Shown: in pieces, positions 1-9,892 of the stretch | How the letters are laid out: each line of letters starts with the position of its first letter | Position numbering within the stretch: position 1 is the first letter of the stretch | Notes under the pieces: model-generated | What the model saw: only the letters and a program-made list of their open reading frames with translations | The model's database searches: none | Told to the model about the DNA's origin: nothing | Made by a program: the position numbers and the translations under genes | Assembly (NCBI RefSeq): GCF_001949145.1 | Contig: NW_019091416.1 | Span: 2,474,371-2,511,402, forward strand | Length of the DNA: 37,032 nucleotides | Reading direction: 5' to 3' | DNA from: Acanthaster planci | Taxonomy: Eukaryota > Echinodermata > Asteroidea > Valvatida > Acanthasteridae

Positions 1-995
1 TTTTTGGTCGTACTGACTGGCATATTGTTGATGAACAAAACCATGTATATAAAATCAGTTGCTATAACACACACAATTGTACATTATAATCACTATCATA
101 GCTTCTTGCGTCTAGGAGTATCTCCAGCCACGATTGAGCAAGATTTAATGGTTGAACAATACTTCTTGTCCAGTTGAAAATTTCTATTCCTTTTAAATTT
201 TTAACCCTAACCGCCTAAGCCCTTTTGGCGAGGACACACCCTCAATCCGTATGCATCCTTCACAATCAGTAATGCAATTTTGCCATGCAGCGTCTATCTT
301 CCAAAATCCTCCCAAAACTGCCCGGAAAATTTGGAAGGACTGAGGATGGTTAAAACTTAGGGTTAATTATTAAATGAATAATTTACTTTTTACTGTTGTA
401 AGATTTCTGTCGCTTTTCATATGAATTCACTTGAAACAAGCCTCCTTAGTGCACTTTTTCTCATTTAAAACAAAAGAAAATTTGCCCTTCCTTTTCATGA
501 ATTTTTAATTCAAATATTCAAATTCGGAAAATAATATTCAAATATCTGATAAGTGATCAAATAATCGGCACAGCACTACATTAATAAATATGCTGTTGTT
601 ACTGGCAAGGCAACCTACCATGTGCAGCGGGTTTTGGGGGGATCTTAGTGTGACAGAAGTATCATCTGGTTCCATATTTACATTGCCTAACCAATCGCAG
701 ACACTCTATATGTACCGAGCAACTTTGACAACATCACTATGCTTACATGGTTCGTTAATTAATATGGTAAACAGTGGATGCATGCGTACATCTGTACATG
801 ATCTGTGTCTATATCCAGGGTGATGTCGTCATTCAATATCAATAATTATTAATTTCCCTCAAAATTGAAAACCCTGAATGTTGGTCAAGTCGTCTCTGAG
901 TCATATTGTCCCCGAGCTGGCGCAAAAACGGCCAACGAACCAGACGTGTATTTTTTTTGTAGGCAAAATTGATAGGGGCCAAAGCCTGGGCCTAC
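1..995 (-). other. eIF3d first intron (partial), no gene seen
   Basis: This stretch follows the splice donor of the minus-strand eIF3d exon (GT at 995-994) and is therefore intron 1 as far as the window shows. I searched the minus strand for the next conserved eIF3d block, which normally begins VADWTG, and did not find it. The next exon therefore lies beyond the left edge and the intron is at least 995 bp. The sequence is AT-rich. The 77-codon frame at 590-823 has no recognisable similarity and is not called. Confidence 0.6.
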
Positions 996-1121
996 CTTTC
1001 CAAGTCGATCTCCTTTGGAAAATGGCTGATACGGAATATCTTTAAACTGCTCCGGTACTGCACACGGCCCCCATCCAGTGGGATTCTCTTGAATAACAGG
1101 AGGGACAAAATGTGCCGACAT
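996..1121 (-). CDS. EIF3D: eukaryotic translation initiation factor 3 subunit D, first coding exon (partial gene)
   Basis: eIF3d is the cap-binding-capable subunit of the eIF3 complex that helps recruit mRNA to the 40S ribosome in the cytoplasm. This exon encodes the first 42 residues. The stretch [20 protein letters not shown] followed by [16 protein letters not shown] is the strongly conserved N-terminus of the family (established knowledge: metazoan eIF3d begins with a short variable stretch, then PVIQ-NP-GWGPC and [17 protein letters not shown]). The ATG at 1121 has A at -3 (CCAAAATG). An upstream in-frame ATG at 1151 exists, but the family starts a few residues before the PVIQ block, so the inner ATG is preferred. 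The exon ends AAG|GTAGGC, a good donor, exactly where the frame stops matching the family. The rest of the roughly 550-residue protein lies off the left edge. It is transcribed away from NDUFAB1. Confidence 0.93.
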
Positions 1122-4029
1122 TTTGGGTTGATTTCTTTCGCAAAATACCACAGCTGCTGTAAATTCCTTCCATGTGAGGAAATCGCACCACTTAGTTCCC
1201 GCCGCAACCTAGGCCCAATTTCGCACGCGGAGCACAGTGTGAGAAATTGTAAAAAGATGAACGGAACCAGACTAGGTGCTGTTCATTTATGCAGCGCCCT
1301 CTACCATTATTATATGTCCAGGCACGCGGGCCTCACTTGTAATTGTCCGAATAACTTGGCTTTGGCTTGAAATTACGTCAAGTCTATGGTTATGGTAGTC
1401 TTGGCCCAAGACGTCAGTGATCGATAGTATTTCTGTTGAGGAGCGCCCTCGCACAACTAGTTTTTACTTAGCTGGCGCACAGTCTAATTATGAGTCGTTA
1501 GGAGGCGCACTATGCACGGTGTCCGCTAACGAGCTTCAACGTCTTGAAATCAAGATTATGGTTGTGGCTGAAGCCGCGCATGTGATTTCAAGCCACAGTC
1601 AAGTACGTAACACCTACATGTACATGTACACACTGTACATGTACATGTGTATTTCCCATAACAGGCAAAACTATTTTTAAGTCGTCTTAATTATCTTACT
1701 AATTCTATTTTTAATGTCCTAAATACTGTAAGGCACCATGGAGCATCATGATGAAATTGGTGAAAATGTGTTATTATTCTTGTTATTATTAAGCCGTAGA
1801 ACTGCGCGGCGCGCAGCTTATTCCGCACTCCGCTGTCTCCCGAGGGGCGGAGATCGTGAGATAGGTAATTTTGAGGGGGCACCTATTGCATGCAACGCGC
1901 CTTTCGGTATTTCTGTTGTCTTCCAAAGTTCTGATATGACATGTTTCTTTCACCTCGCACCACACTGAATGGGCATTAATTCTCTATGATTTTTAGAAAA
2001 AAAAATCAGGATTTTATGAATTAGGGATATTGCAGGTTTTAAATCCGTCCCCTACCAAGCACATTTTTGATTTCCTAAAGAACTTGAGTTTGTATATTTG
2101 CGGGAAAATGGGCGATTAGTAAAAAAAAAAAAAGAAAGAAATGAATAAAAGTTGACAATGAGCAATTTGGATGCAATCGGGTCCGAAAGTGACACTATTT
2201 TAGCCATTTTGCAGAGGGATGCATTTTCAAAATGGCGTCTTTTCCGGGCAGTGAAATTTCCGTCATTTTACCTCATAAATTCATTGGTCAACCCCCCGAA
2301 AATTGAAAGGAAAATGAAAGGGGACATGTAGAACATCATTTTTCTGTGCAGACTGAACACCTCTGAGAGTTGTGAGTATATTTAAAATATTTGTGAAGTA
2401 TGGGGATTTATCACTGCTGTCTATGGGAATTTGTTTGCTGCGGTGCACCCCTATGCGGTAATAGCCAAAAAACATGCCCTCTTTTGTTAAGCTCGGAGCA
2501 GATTCAGTCAGTGTTAAGTGATTTGACGGATCTGGAGCGGCGGCTGTCGTGCGCATGGAGTATACCCACAAAAAACGTCGCGGCAAAATGCATGTGTAGC
2601 GCATACGTGCACACGCTTTTACGTGTTTTTTGGCGCAGAGCAAAATGAAACGCCCATCTACTGATTGTTCGTTCAGGTTTTCGAGTTTTCCATAGGTTTG
2701 TGCACAAACATGGTTGCACCCACCCAGCAGGCATTACTTTGTATATGAGTCACAGCTCTAGTTTTATATATAGCTTTATGTCTCAAGTTCATTGCCAATA
2801 AAGAAGAATGTCCGGGAAGATTGAAATACGAACCTAACCAAACTACGCACGTGAAGCCACTGGAAAAGTCCAATACACAGCCGGCCTTAGAGCCACAGAC
2901 CTAAAGGCAGGGAATTCCAATGGGATCCAAGAGGGCCGGGGAGGCAGGAAACAAGAAGCTTGCACGTGACAACGACAACAAGAGTCCATTTCACTGAGGC
3001 AAAGGTAGGGAATTCCCCTGCACAAACAACTGTTCCCCCTGCAATCGCTTTCCACTGTGAAAGTTTTGAAATTGGAATTCTTCAGTTTCTTGAACTGAGC
3101 TGGGTTGGTCTGAATTAATTTGAATCCAACAAAACTCAAGCAAATCAAATTAATCGAATCAAATTACATTGTTCTAAGGGACGCTTTAACCACACGAGTA
3201 ACAGAAATCATTTTCTCACTGTAAATTACTCCAAGTCTTGATTAATTAACTGGTGTCTTTCCAGAAGTATAGTAACGAGACGGTCTTTCCGTAAGTTGAC
3301 CTCTTGAAAGATACTTTGTATCACTGTGTGCGTTACTGATGTTTTCCAAATCGGAAACTGTTGCAAGAGAAGGTCTCTGGTGCAGTGACCCAGAAATTTA
3401 CACTTAAGGATGAGCTCCACGAATCACCGTCCCTGTTTTCATTTTCAACGCCCAGATGGAAAGTTTCACTGTTTCAATGGTGATAATCCGAACTGCAACC
3501 CTCTGAAAAAAAAATCCTGTCCTCTGAGGAATGGGATTAAGAGCGGGGACTTATTGTGGCATTCGGCAAAGACGTATACATGTAAATTTCTTGAGATTCT
3601 TCGGGAAAAAAAGAAAGAAATTAGCAACTTTAAAGCCTGCTACACACGATATTTCCAGGCAATCTCTCGTGATCCAAGTGCTAACGGGGCCCGAAGTTTT
3701 TATTGCAGTGATTAGACGAGAACTGGTGCATTTCACGTATGAGAAATATCAGTGGCTTTATTTTTCTTTTATACTCGCTATTTTTCTTTGGTCTCAAAAC
3801 TGAACTTCAATAAAATTTGATATTTCATATTTAATAATTAAAAGATTTGGCTGTTTTCCTTTGTATTTTTTCCCTAAAGCGATATTAACATTATAAACTG
3901 TGTGGTGCCAAAATGGTATCCGACGCAATAAATCTTACTACATGCACAGCACATATACAGTACATTTTTTGGAAACCGCGCAGCTCGTGGACGCAATGCA
4001 TGGCGGGAGTAATCTTAAGCTCTCCCAAA
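1122..4029. other. divergent intergenic region between eIF3d and NDUFAB1
   Basis: About 2.9 kb separate the two start codons, so both promoters must lie here or in 5-prime UTR introns. I see no third gene. The frames at 2281-2643 and 3410-3715 have no recognisable family and no supporting splice signals. Features seen are a perfect 15-bp palindrome at 1616-1648, a CTCF-like core at 1295-1303 close to eIF3d, and a YY1-like AAAATGGCTGC overlapping the NDUFAB1 start. Confidence 0.6.
1616..1648. repeat. perfect 15-bp palindrome built from TGTACA units
   Basis: The arms at 1616-1630 and 1634-1648 are exact reverse complements, separated by the 3-base loop CAC. Each arm is itself an alternating ACATGT/TGTACA microsatellite, so simple repeat expansion explains it well. 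It could extrude as a hairpin. No gene is associated. Confidence 0.85.
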
Positions 4030-4037
4030 ATGGCTGC
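4027..4037 (+). promoter_or_regulatory. YY1-like motif overlapping the NDUFAB1 start codon
   Basis: AAAATGGCTGC matches the YY1 consensus (AANATGGCNGC) and contains the ATG itself with A at -3 and G at +4. YY1 sites at the start codon are known at many mammalian mitochondrial and ribosomal genes. Use of this site here is an inference, since the same bases also make a good translation start context. Confidence 0.3.
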
Positions 4038-4203
4038 CATCGGTCGTGTGTCTGCCTTGGCGAACCTGAAAAATGTTGCTACACTGCATAACTTTAGAGG
4101 AACAATTTGCAGAGTAATAGCCTCAGGAGTTGTGAGGAATGGGTGTTGCTCATTGCAACTTACTCGGAGTAGATATTTTACAAGTTTTAAAGGTGTTTCA
4201 GAG
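4030..4203 (+). CDS. NDUFAB1: NDUFAB1, mitochondrial acyl carrier protein: exon 1 (presequence)
   Basis: The complete gene (exons 4030-4203, 8192-8323, 8715-8802 and 9801-9892; 486 nt including stop) encodes a 161-residue precursor, close to the 156 residues of human NDUFAB1. The product carries acyl intermediates of mitochondrial type II fatty-acid synthesis, feeds lipoic-acid synthesis, and is a structural subunit of respiratory complex I, also binding LYR proteins of Fe-S assembly. Exon 1 gives 58 residues rich in Arg, Ser, Ala and Leu with almost no acidic residues, typical of a matrix-targeting peptide. The start has a strong context (AAAATGG). The donor chosen is GAG|GTAGGA at 4203/4204, because it leaves phase 0, which matches the phase-0 start of exon 2. 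An earlier GT at 4193 would break the frame. The presequence is not conserved in sequence, so this exon rests on composition, phase, context and total length. Confidence 0.83.
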
Positions 4204-4326
4204 GTAGGAATTTCAGTGATCAGGTGATAACAAACACGCATAGCGCTTGACCGTGATGACACGAGACGAGAATCGCACTGCGCTAGCGTGGCGAAGCAGA
4301 AATCAGTATGTGATGTAACTTCCATT

Positions 4327-4447
4327 TCCAGTCTTGTGACGAGTCACTAAATTTAGCGACTGGAGTCTAGTCGAGTCATAAAACTGTGACTCGAGTCGAA
4401 CCATTAGGTTAAGTTGAGTCGGGTCACTTTGATTTGTGGTCACTTGA
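4327..4447 (+). repeat. GAGTC-rich repeat cluster, left member of an inverted pair
   Basis: The cluster begins TCCAGTCTTGTGACGAGTC and continues with degenerate GAGTC/ACTCGAGTC units. It matches the reverse complement of the right end of the cluster at 6455-6793 (TCCAGACTTGTAATGACTC). It may be the left terminal inverted repeat of a transposon of about 2.47 kb. I saw no convincing target-site duplication in the flanks, so two separate insertions in opposite orientation remain possible. Confidence 0.6.
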
Positions 4448-4960
4448 CCGACTGGTAGTGGTAGGCATGGTAGTCCTAACCCCCAGAACTGTGGGGTCCG
4501 ATGTCCGGTCTGCTTCCACAAGTATAAGGAGCGGATTGGCACGAACGTTGAACTCGAAACCCCATTCTCATGGGACTCACGAACAGTGTTCTTGGGTCAT
4601 TGATTACGAATGCAGAAGTGCAAAAGTAGTGCAGCTGCGCTGAAGGTCAAGATAGCAGTCGCCATTTTGACACCAAATGAAAAGATGACATGACATTAAC
4701 CATCTCACATTAAATAAAACCCCCAAATATCCATATTAAATGGTCAGGGTAAATTCTCTCCGATAGCCATGAGTATTTGCCCTGGGTTTATTTTCCTTAT
4801 TGTGAGTGTTTTCTATTTAATGTAACAGAACCAACATTAAGTTACGGTATGTGCCTATATCCGCCATCTTTGTTCTTGATGTTCTCCATCCTTTCCCCAG
4901 GGTGTGGGGAGTGAGAATCTTGTTCGCAAACAATGTTTGCGTGTTGATTCTTCCCGTTCG

Positions 4961-5001
4961 AAACCCCGTCCTCGTGTTCGTCTAACACGAGGACAGGGTT
5001 T
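4961..5001. repeat. 18-bp imperfect hairpin inside the intronic element
   Basis: The arms at 4961-4978 and 4984-5001 pair with a single mismatch around the 5-base loop CGTCT. The stem contains ACCC-GTCCTCGTGTT. A diverged relative of the left arm occurs at about 4552-4600 (CGAAACCCCATTCTCATG), so the element has nested internal inverted repeats. Confidence 0.75.
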
Positions 5002-6147
5002 GGAATATGCCTCATAGTTCTGGGGGTGGTCACTGTTGGGAGGGAGGCTCATTCAAAATTGTCAAATATTTTTTTGTCTGGTTTATTTTTGAAGTGATCT
5101 TGGAGAGGGTGTGATGAGAAATATTTTGATATATGTTTGGATTCCATCAGACTCTGCAAAGCACAGAAAAATACGCTAGATTTGAAGCAGGAATGTTGCC
5201 AGACTTTTTTTAACACATAATGCAGAGCAAACTATTTTGCACACAAAAATATGTGTGAATTTTCACTGAAAAGCTCAAAATTACTGTTTTTGTAAAATCT
5301 TTGTTCGTATTGTTGCCTTGTTTCAATGAATTAAATGCTGGCTGCACTTCAAATTTCAAAATTCGAAATTAAAAAGAGGAGCTGCAGTGTGCAAAAACAG
5401 ACAAAGTTTAATCACAATTTCCTATTAAGAAAATGAGTTTCCAAATAAACAGCGCCCTCATTCATGTGTACATGCCCCTATTTCTGGTACTGGTAGGCTA
5501 AGCCTATTGTTGTACATGTGCATGATAGTATACCAGTACTAGGCCTATATAGTCGCCACCCAAATCTGAATTTTGGCCTAAATCTTAACAATCATGTATT
5601 TTTTTTTTGGGTTTCAGGTTAAAGCAAGATACAGTACTTTCATAAGTCTGCTTTCAGTTCGACCTGGTTTAGTCTTTCTTGACAAGAAGATGTCTTTCTG
5701 ATAATAAATTTGATTCGGCCATGCTTAGGTGGCGACTCCAGGGCTGCATGTGTGTCAGTTCATCATTACAGTAAATGTGCCTGTTATTCTGGAAAATTAA
5801 TAGCACAGTTAACCACTGCATACTTTTTAGTATATTGGGTGCAAACATTTCAATACCCCTCCAGAAAAACCGAGGAGGAAATATATTTATTACAAAAGCC
5901 AAATGACGACGAGTTACGTGCATTACTATGGGCGGAGCCTCGTTTTTGTTCATAAAATCCTGGGCCAATAAATGCACCCCTTGCCGCAGCGGCAGCACAG
6001 TCTCGGCAATGCAGATTGGTTATTTGCATTCTGCATGGGACAAAATCATATTTTCACACAGGGAACCACAGTTCTTATGGCAAATATGGTTAGAGAAAAG
6101 CGTACTTGCGTACGGCATGGTTTTGGACATGCATGTACAGATTCGCT

Positions 6148-6216
6148 TACACCGCATGGTCTGCATCAATAAAAATAGGCACATTATAATTAATCATTAT
6201 AATGAGATGCGGTGTA
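6148..6216. repeat. nested inverted repeat
   Basis: TACACCGCAT (6148-6157) and ATGCGGTGTA (6207-6216) are exact reverse complements. Between them sits a second palindrome, ATTATAATTAATCATTATAAT. The structure lies inside the interval bounded by the inverted GAGTC clusters and may be internal structure of that element. No function is evident. Confidence 0.6.
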
Positions 6217-6454
6217 CTGCTTCATGCCGTCGCCTGAACGGTCGGAAGAGCTAATTTGCATATGCATGATTGGTTGAGGCAGGAAATGCTAGGCAAAGCG
6301 TGAGGTCAGAATAACCTGCGGTACAGTTATTAGTGAATCGGGAGGCAAACTATTTATCATAAAATCTTTGACCCTTAATTAAAGAGCAACTATTTTAGAC
6401 GTCCAATTGTTCTTTGCTCCAATGGCAACCGCAGGGATGTGGCAACTATACTGT

Positions 6455-6793
6455 CATGCACGTTAGTTGAGTAGAGTCAGGTACCTAGCTCGAGTCAATT
6501 TGAGTCACACATTTTGGAGCAAAAAACAAAAACATAACTACATGTAAGTCATTTTTTGGTATTTTTTTATTTTCATTTAGACAAACTGAAAATAAATTAG
6601 GGTGAGAGTCTTATAAGCTTGTACTTAAGTCGAGTCTCCATGAGAGATTCGAGTTGTGTCAAGTCATTTGGTCACAGACTTGAGTTGAGTCAGTTCATTT
6701 ACCCGTTGGGGCTTGAGTTGGTCGAGATGCCGAAAATTGTGACTCAAGTCAGACTCGAGTCGAGTCGTTGACTCGAGTCATTACAAGTCTGGA
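6455..6793 (-). repeat. GAGTC-rich repeat cluster, right member of an inverted pair
   Basis: Dense degenerate repeats of GAGTC, TCGAGTC and TTGAGTC run for about 340 bp and end TCATTACAAGTCTGGA at 6793. The reverse complement of that end matches the start of the cluster at 4327. The unit is partly self-complementary (GACTCGAGTC), so the whole cluster could fold. Confidence 0.6.
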
Positions 6794-8191
6794 TATAACG
6801 TTAGGTCTAGCCCCACTGGGGCCACTCATGGGTAGCCTACTTGACTAGGCCTGCCTTTGTTCTCCATATCCTTGGCCCTGTTCAGCGCAGTCTTTAAATG
6901 CGCAAATTTAAAAGCGTTTGTGCGTGCAATTGCCAAGTTTTAATTTTTAGATTTTGTGCAACCACAGATAGGTCTATTGGTTTATTGCCCCTAAAATTGG
7001 GCACAATGATCAAACTTTCTGAACAACATGAATTGCAGGCAACAGTCGTTTGTAAGAGACTTGTGTGAACATGATGGAGTACAAGTTGTGCATGAATTTA
7101 AATGTCGGTATTGTTAGGTCCGTTTTCACACACAATTTGTGCTGCATCATGTGTGGCACTTACAGGGCACATGCTGGCAGGTACATGCCAGCAGAGTCAT
7201 GTTGGACAAAGTTTCACCCGTTAGTTTCAAGCTTTCTGATGAACAGTGCCTTGTGAGAGCTATGAAATTCCCCTGCTGACATCTAATTAAGATTTTATTT
7301 CCATTTTAAAAATCTGCAACAAAAGCAGGATCTCAGACAAAACATATACCGATCAGAAAAAGTTAGGATTTTGAAATGACCCCAAGAACCACTTGTTTGT
7401 ACTAGAATTGTTTTTGCCAATTTACTCAAGGCAAGAGTTTCATAGCTGGACTGGTGCCGTCCCAAATAAGCTAGAGAGCGACGGTCGTATGCTTACCATC
7501 ATGACTCCTTTTAAAAATCGCTCAGTTTGAGGCACAATAACTTTGTACATTCAAAGATTGCACTTGACGTTATCTGCGGCGTTCTGCGCAGATTTGAAAA
7601 ATGTGCAATCTAATCAAAATTACACAAGTAAAATTGCACAAGCTGTGCAAATTTTAAATTTTTGCACTTTCACAAATTTCGCTCAACAGTCTCACGACTG
7701 CCCCCCCAAAAGTGGGGACTTTATGAAGAAGCTTCCTGTGAACCCCATTTTTCAGTTCCTAACACTGATTTTTGAATGCTGCCCAGTCAGATCAGATCAG
7801 CGATCAGGGTTCTTTACTTCGATCGCAAATTCAACAATTCAATTAAATCTCCCCTGCAAAAAAAAACCTGTCAAACCTGATCCATACTATAACTTAACGC
7901 AGCAACAACTAGGCCACACGGATGTGGTTCTCGCTCAGTGCTGACTGTTTGAAACAAGTGCAACGGGTCCACTGCAAAATATGCACTTTATAAAGAAAAC
8001 AAAGATTGGTGCTTTTTTAGCCGATCAAGGGGATGGAAACAATGTTTTTCTCAACAGTTTAGTCAGGGAAGTTCTTTCACAGGCAGATACTTCCTGAGTG
8101 CCTGGTCATTGCTGTTTGTTGTTGATCTTGTCACCTTAAAGATGGTGGAGGAACATGGCTTTTTATCTGACACATTGCCTTCTGTCTGCAG

Positions 8192-8323
8192 GTTCGAGTC
8201 TTTAGGCCGGTGGCAATTCAAGGGGTCCGCCATTATGCGGAGCTACCTGACCTCACATTTGCCCAAATTGAAGAGAGGATCCTAGGAGTGTTGAAGCTCT
8301 TTGATAAAGTCAATCCAGACAAG
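8192..8323 (+). CDS. NDUFAB1: NDUFAB1 exon 2
   Basis: This exon is 44 codons, phase 0 at both ends, between acceptor CTGCAG and donor AAG|GTATGT. It encodes residues 59-102 of the precursor. The end of the presequence (RHY at residues 71-73, comparable to RQY in human) precedes AELPDLTFAQIEERILGVLK and LFDKVNPDK, the first helix of the acyl carrier fold (human: [24 protein letters not shown]). Mitochondrial processing probably occurs near residues 73-75, which is inferred from the human protein. Confidence 0.93.
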
Positions 8324-8347
8324 GTATGTAATGCAGAGAATGGGGGA

Positions 8348-8600
8348 GGAAGTCCGGTTGGCGCAGTGACACTGGGTTCGAATCCCACCTAGGTCCGCAT
8401 GTGGATTGGGATTTCACTCCCTGGCTGACTCTGTGGGTTTCCTCTGGAACATTCATCTGGGGTTTTTTTCTTACATGTACCTTCAACCCTGAACATTTTC
8501 CTAATATTACATGCAAACATAGTTTAAGTAGATGTCCTCCTATCATCCAAGTTGCTAATGATGGCCCATGGAAATTCACTCTAGAATGGACATGGCTACC
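8348..8600 (+). mobile_element. tRNA-derived SINE, internally deleted, in NDUFAB1 intron 2
   Basis: TTGGCGCAGTG (8358-8368) resembles a Pol III A box, and GGTTCGAATCC (8375-8385) is a perfect B box. In a tRNA or intact SINE these are about 30-40 nt apart, but here only a few bases separate them, so the anticodon-arm region has been lost and the promoter should be dead. The tRNA-unrelated body follows (AGGTCCGCATGTGGATTGGG onward). The 3-prime boundary near 8600 is approximate. The element has the same orientation as the host gene. Confidence 0.7.
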
Positions 8601-8711
8601 ATCAAACGACAAATTTGTGAATGAGGTTTGTAATTTGTCTTTAAACTCAAGAATATTGGGAAATTTGGTTCTAAATTAATGTGCCTGTATTGCACCTCTT
8701 CCCTTTATTGA

Positions 8712-9800
<1,089 letters not shown>

Positions 9801-9892
9801 CCCTGGAGATTCCAGACAACCACGCGGAGAAGTTGTTCACACCGAAAGACCTGGTGGAATATATAGCAGACAAAACAGAAACATTTGAATAA
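9801..9892 (+). CDS. NDUFAB1: NDUFAB1 exon 4 and stop
   Basis: The exon completes the split codon (G plus CC gives Ala), then encodes LEIPDNHAEKLFTPKDLVEY and IADKTETFE before TAA at 9890-9892. The human counterpart is [29 protein letters not shown], so helices III and IV and the C-terminus align without gaps. TAG|GTAAGT (donor at 9902) lies nine bases after the stop, so a 3-prime UTR intron is possible. Confidence 0.96.

Larger units (their letters stand above)
4204..8191 (+). other. NDUFAB1 intron 1, filled with repeat debris
   Basis: This is a 4-kb intron with donor GTAGGA and acceptor TCTGTCTGCAG. It contains two GAGTC-rich clusters in opposite orientation (4327-4447 and 6455-6793) and a hairpin at 4961-5001, consistent with one inserted element or two insertions. 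No coding exon is recognised. The 133-codon frame at 7543-7944 is low-complexity and is not called. Confidence 0.7.

Noticed and set aside
969-1370. 133-codon plus-strand frame
   Set aside because: It overlaps the eIF3d exon on the opposite strand and has no recognisable protein family.
3410-3715. 101-codon frame beginning MSSTNHRPCFHFQRPDG
   Set aside because: It has several cysteines early on, but no known cysteine pattern and no signal peptide. It ends in a lysine-rich low-complexity stretch.
3891-4325. 144-codon minus-strand frame over NDUFAB1 exon 1
   Set aside because: It is antisense to a well-supported exon and has no similarity that I recognise.
7543-7944. 133-codon frame in NDUFAB1 intron 1
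   Set aside because: It has biased AT-rich composition and no domain, conserved motif or splice evidence. The frame is readily explained by chance.
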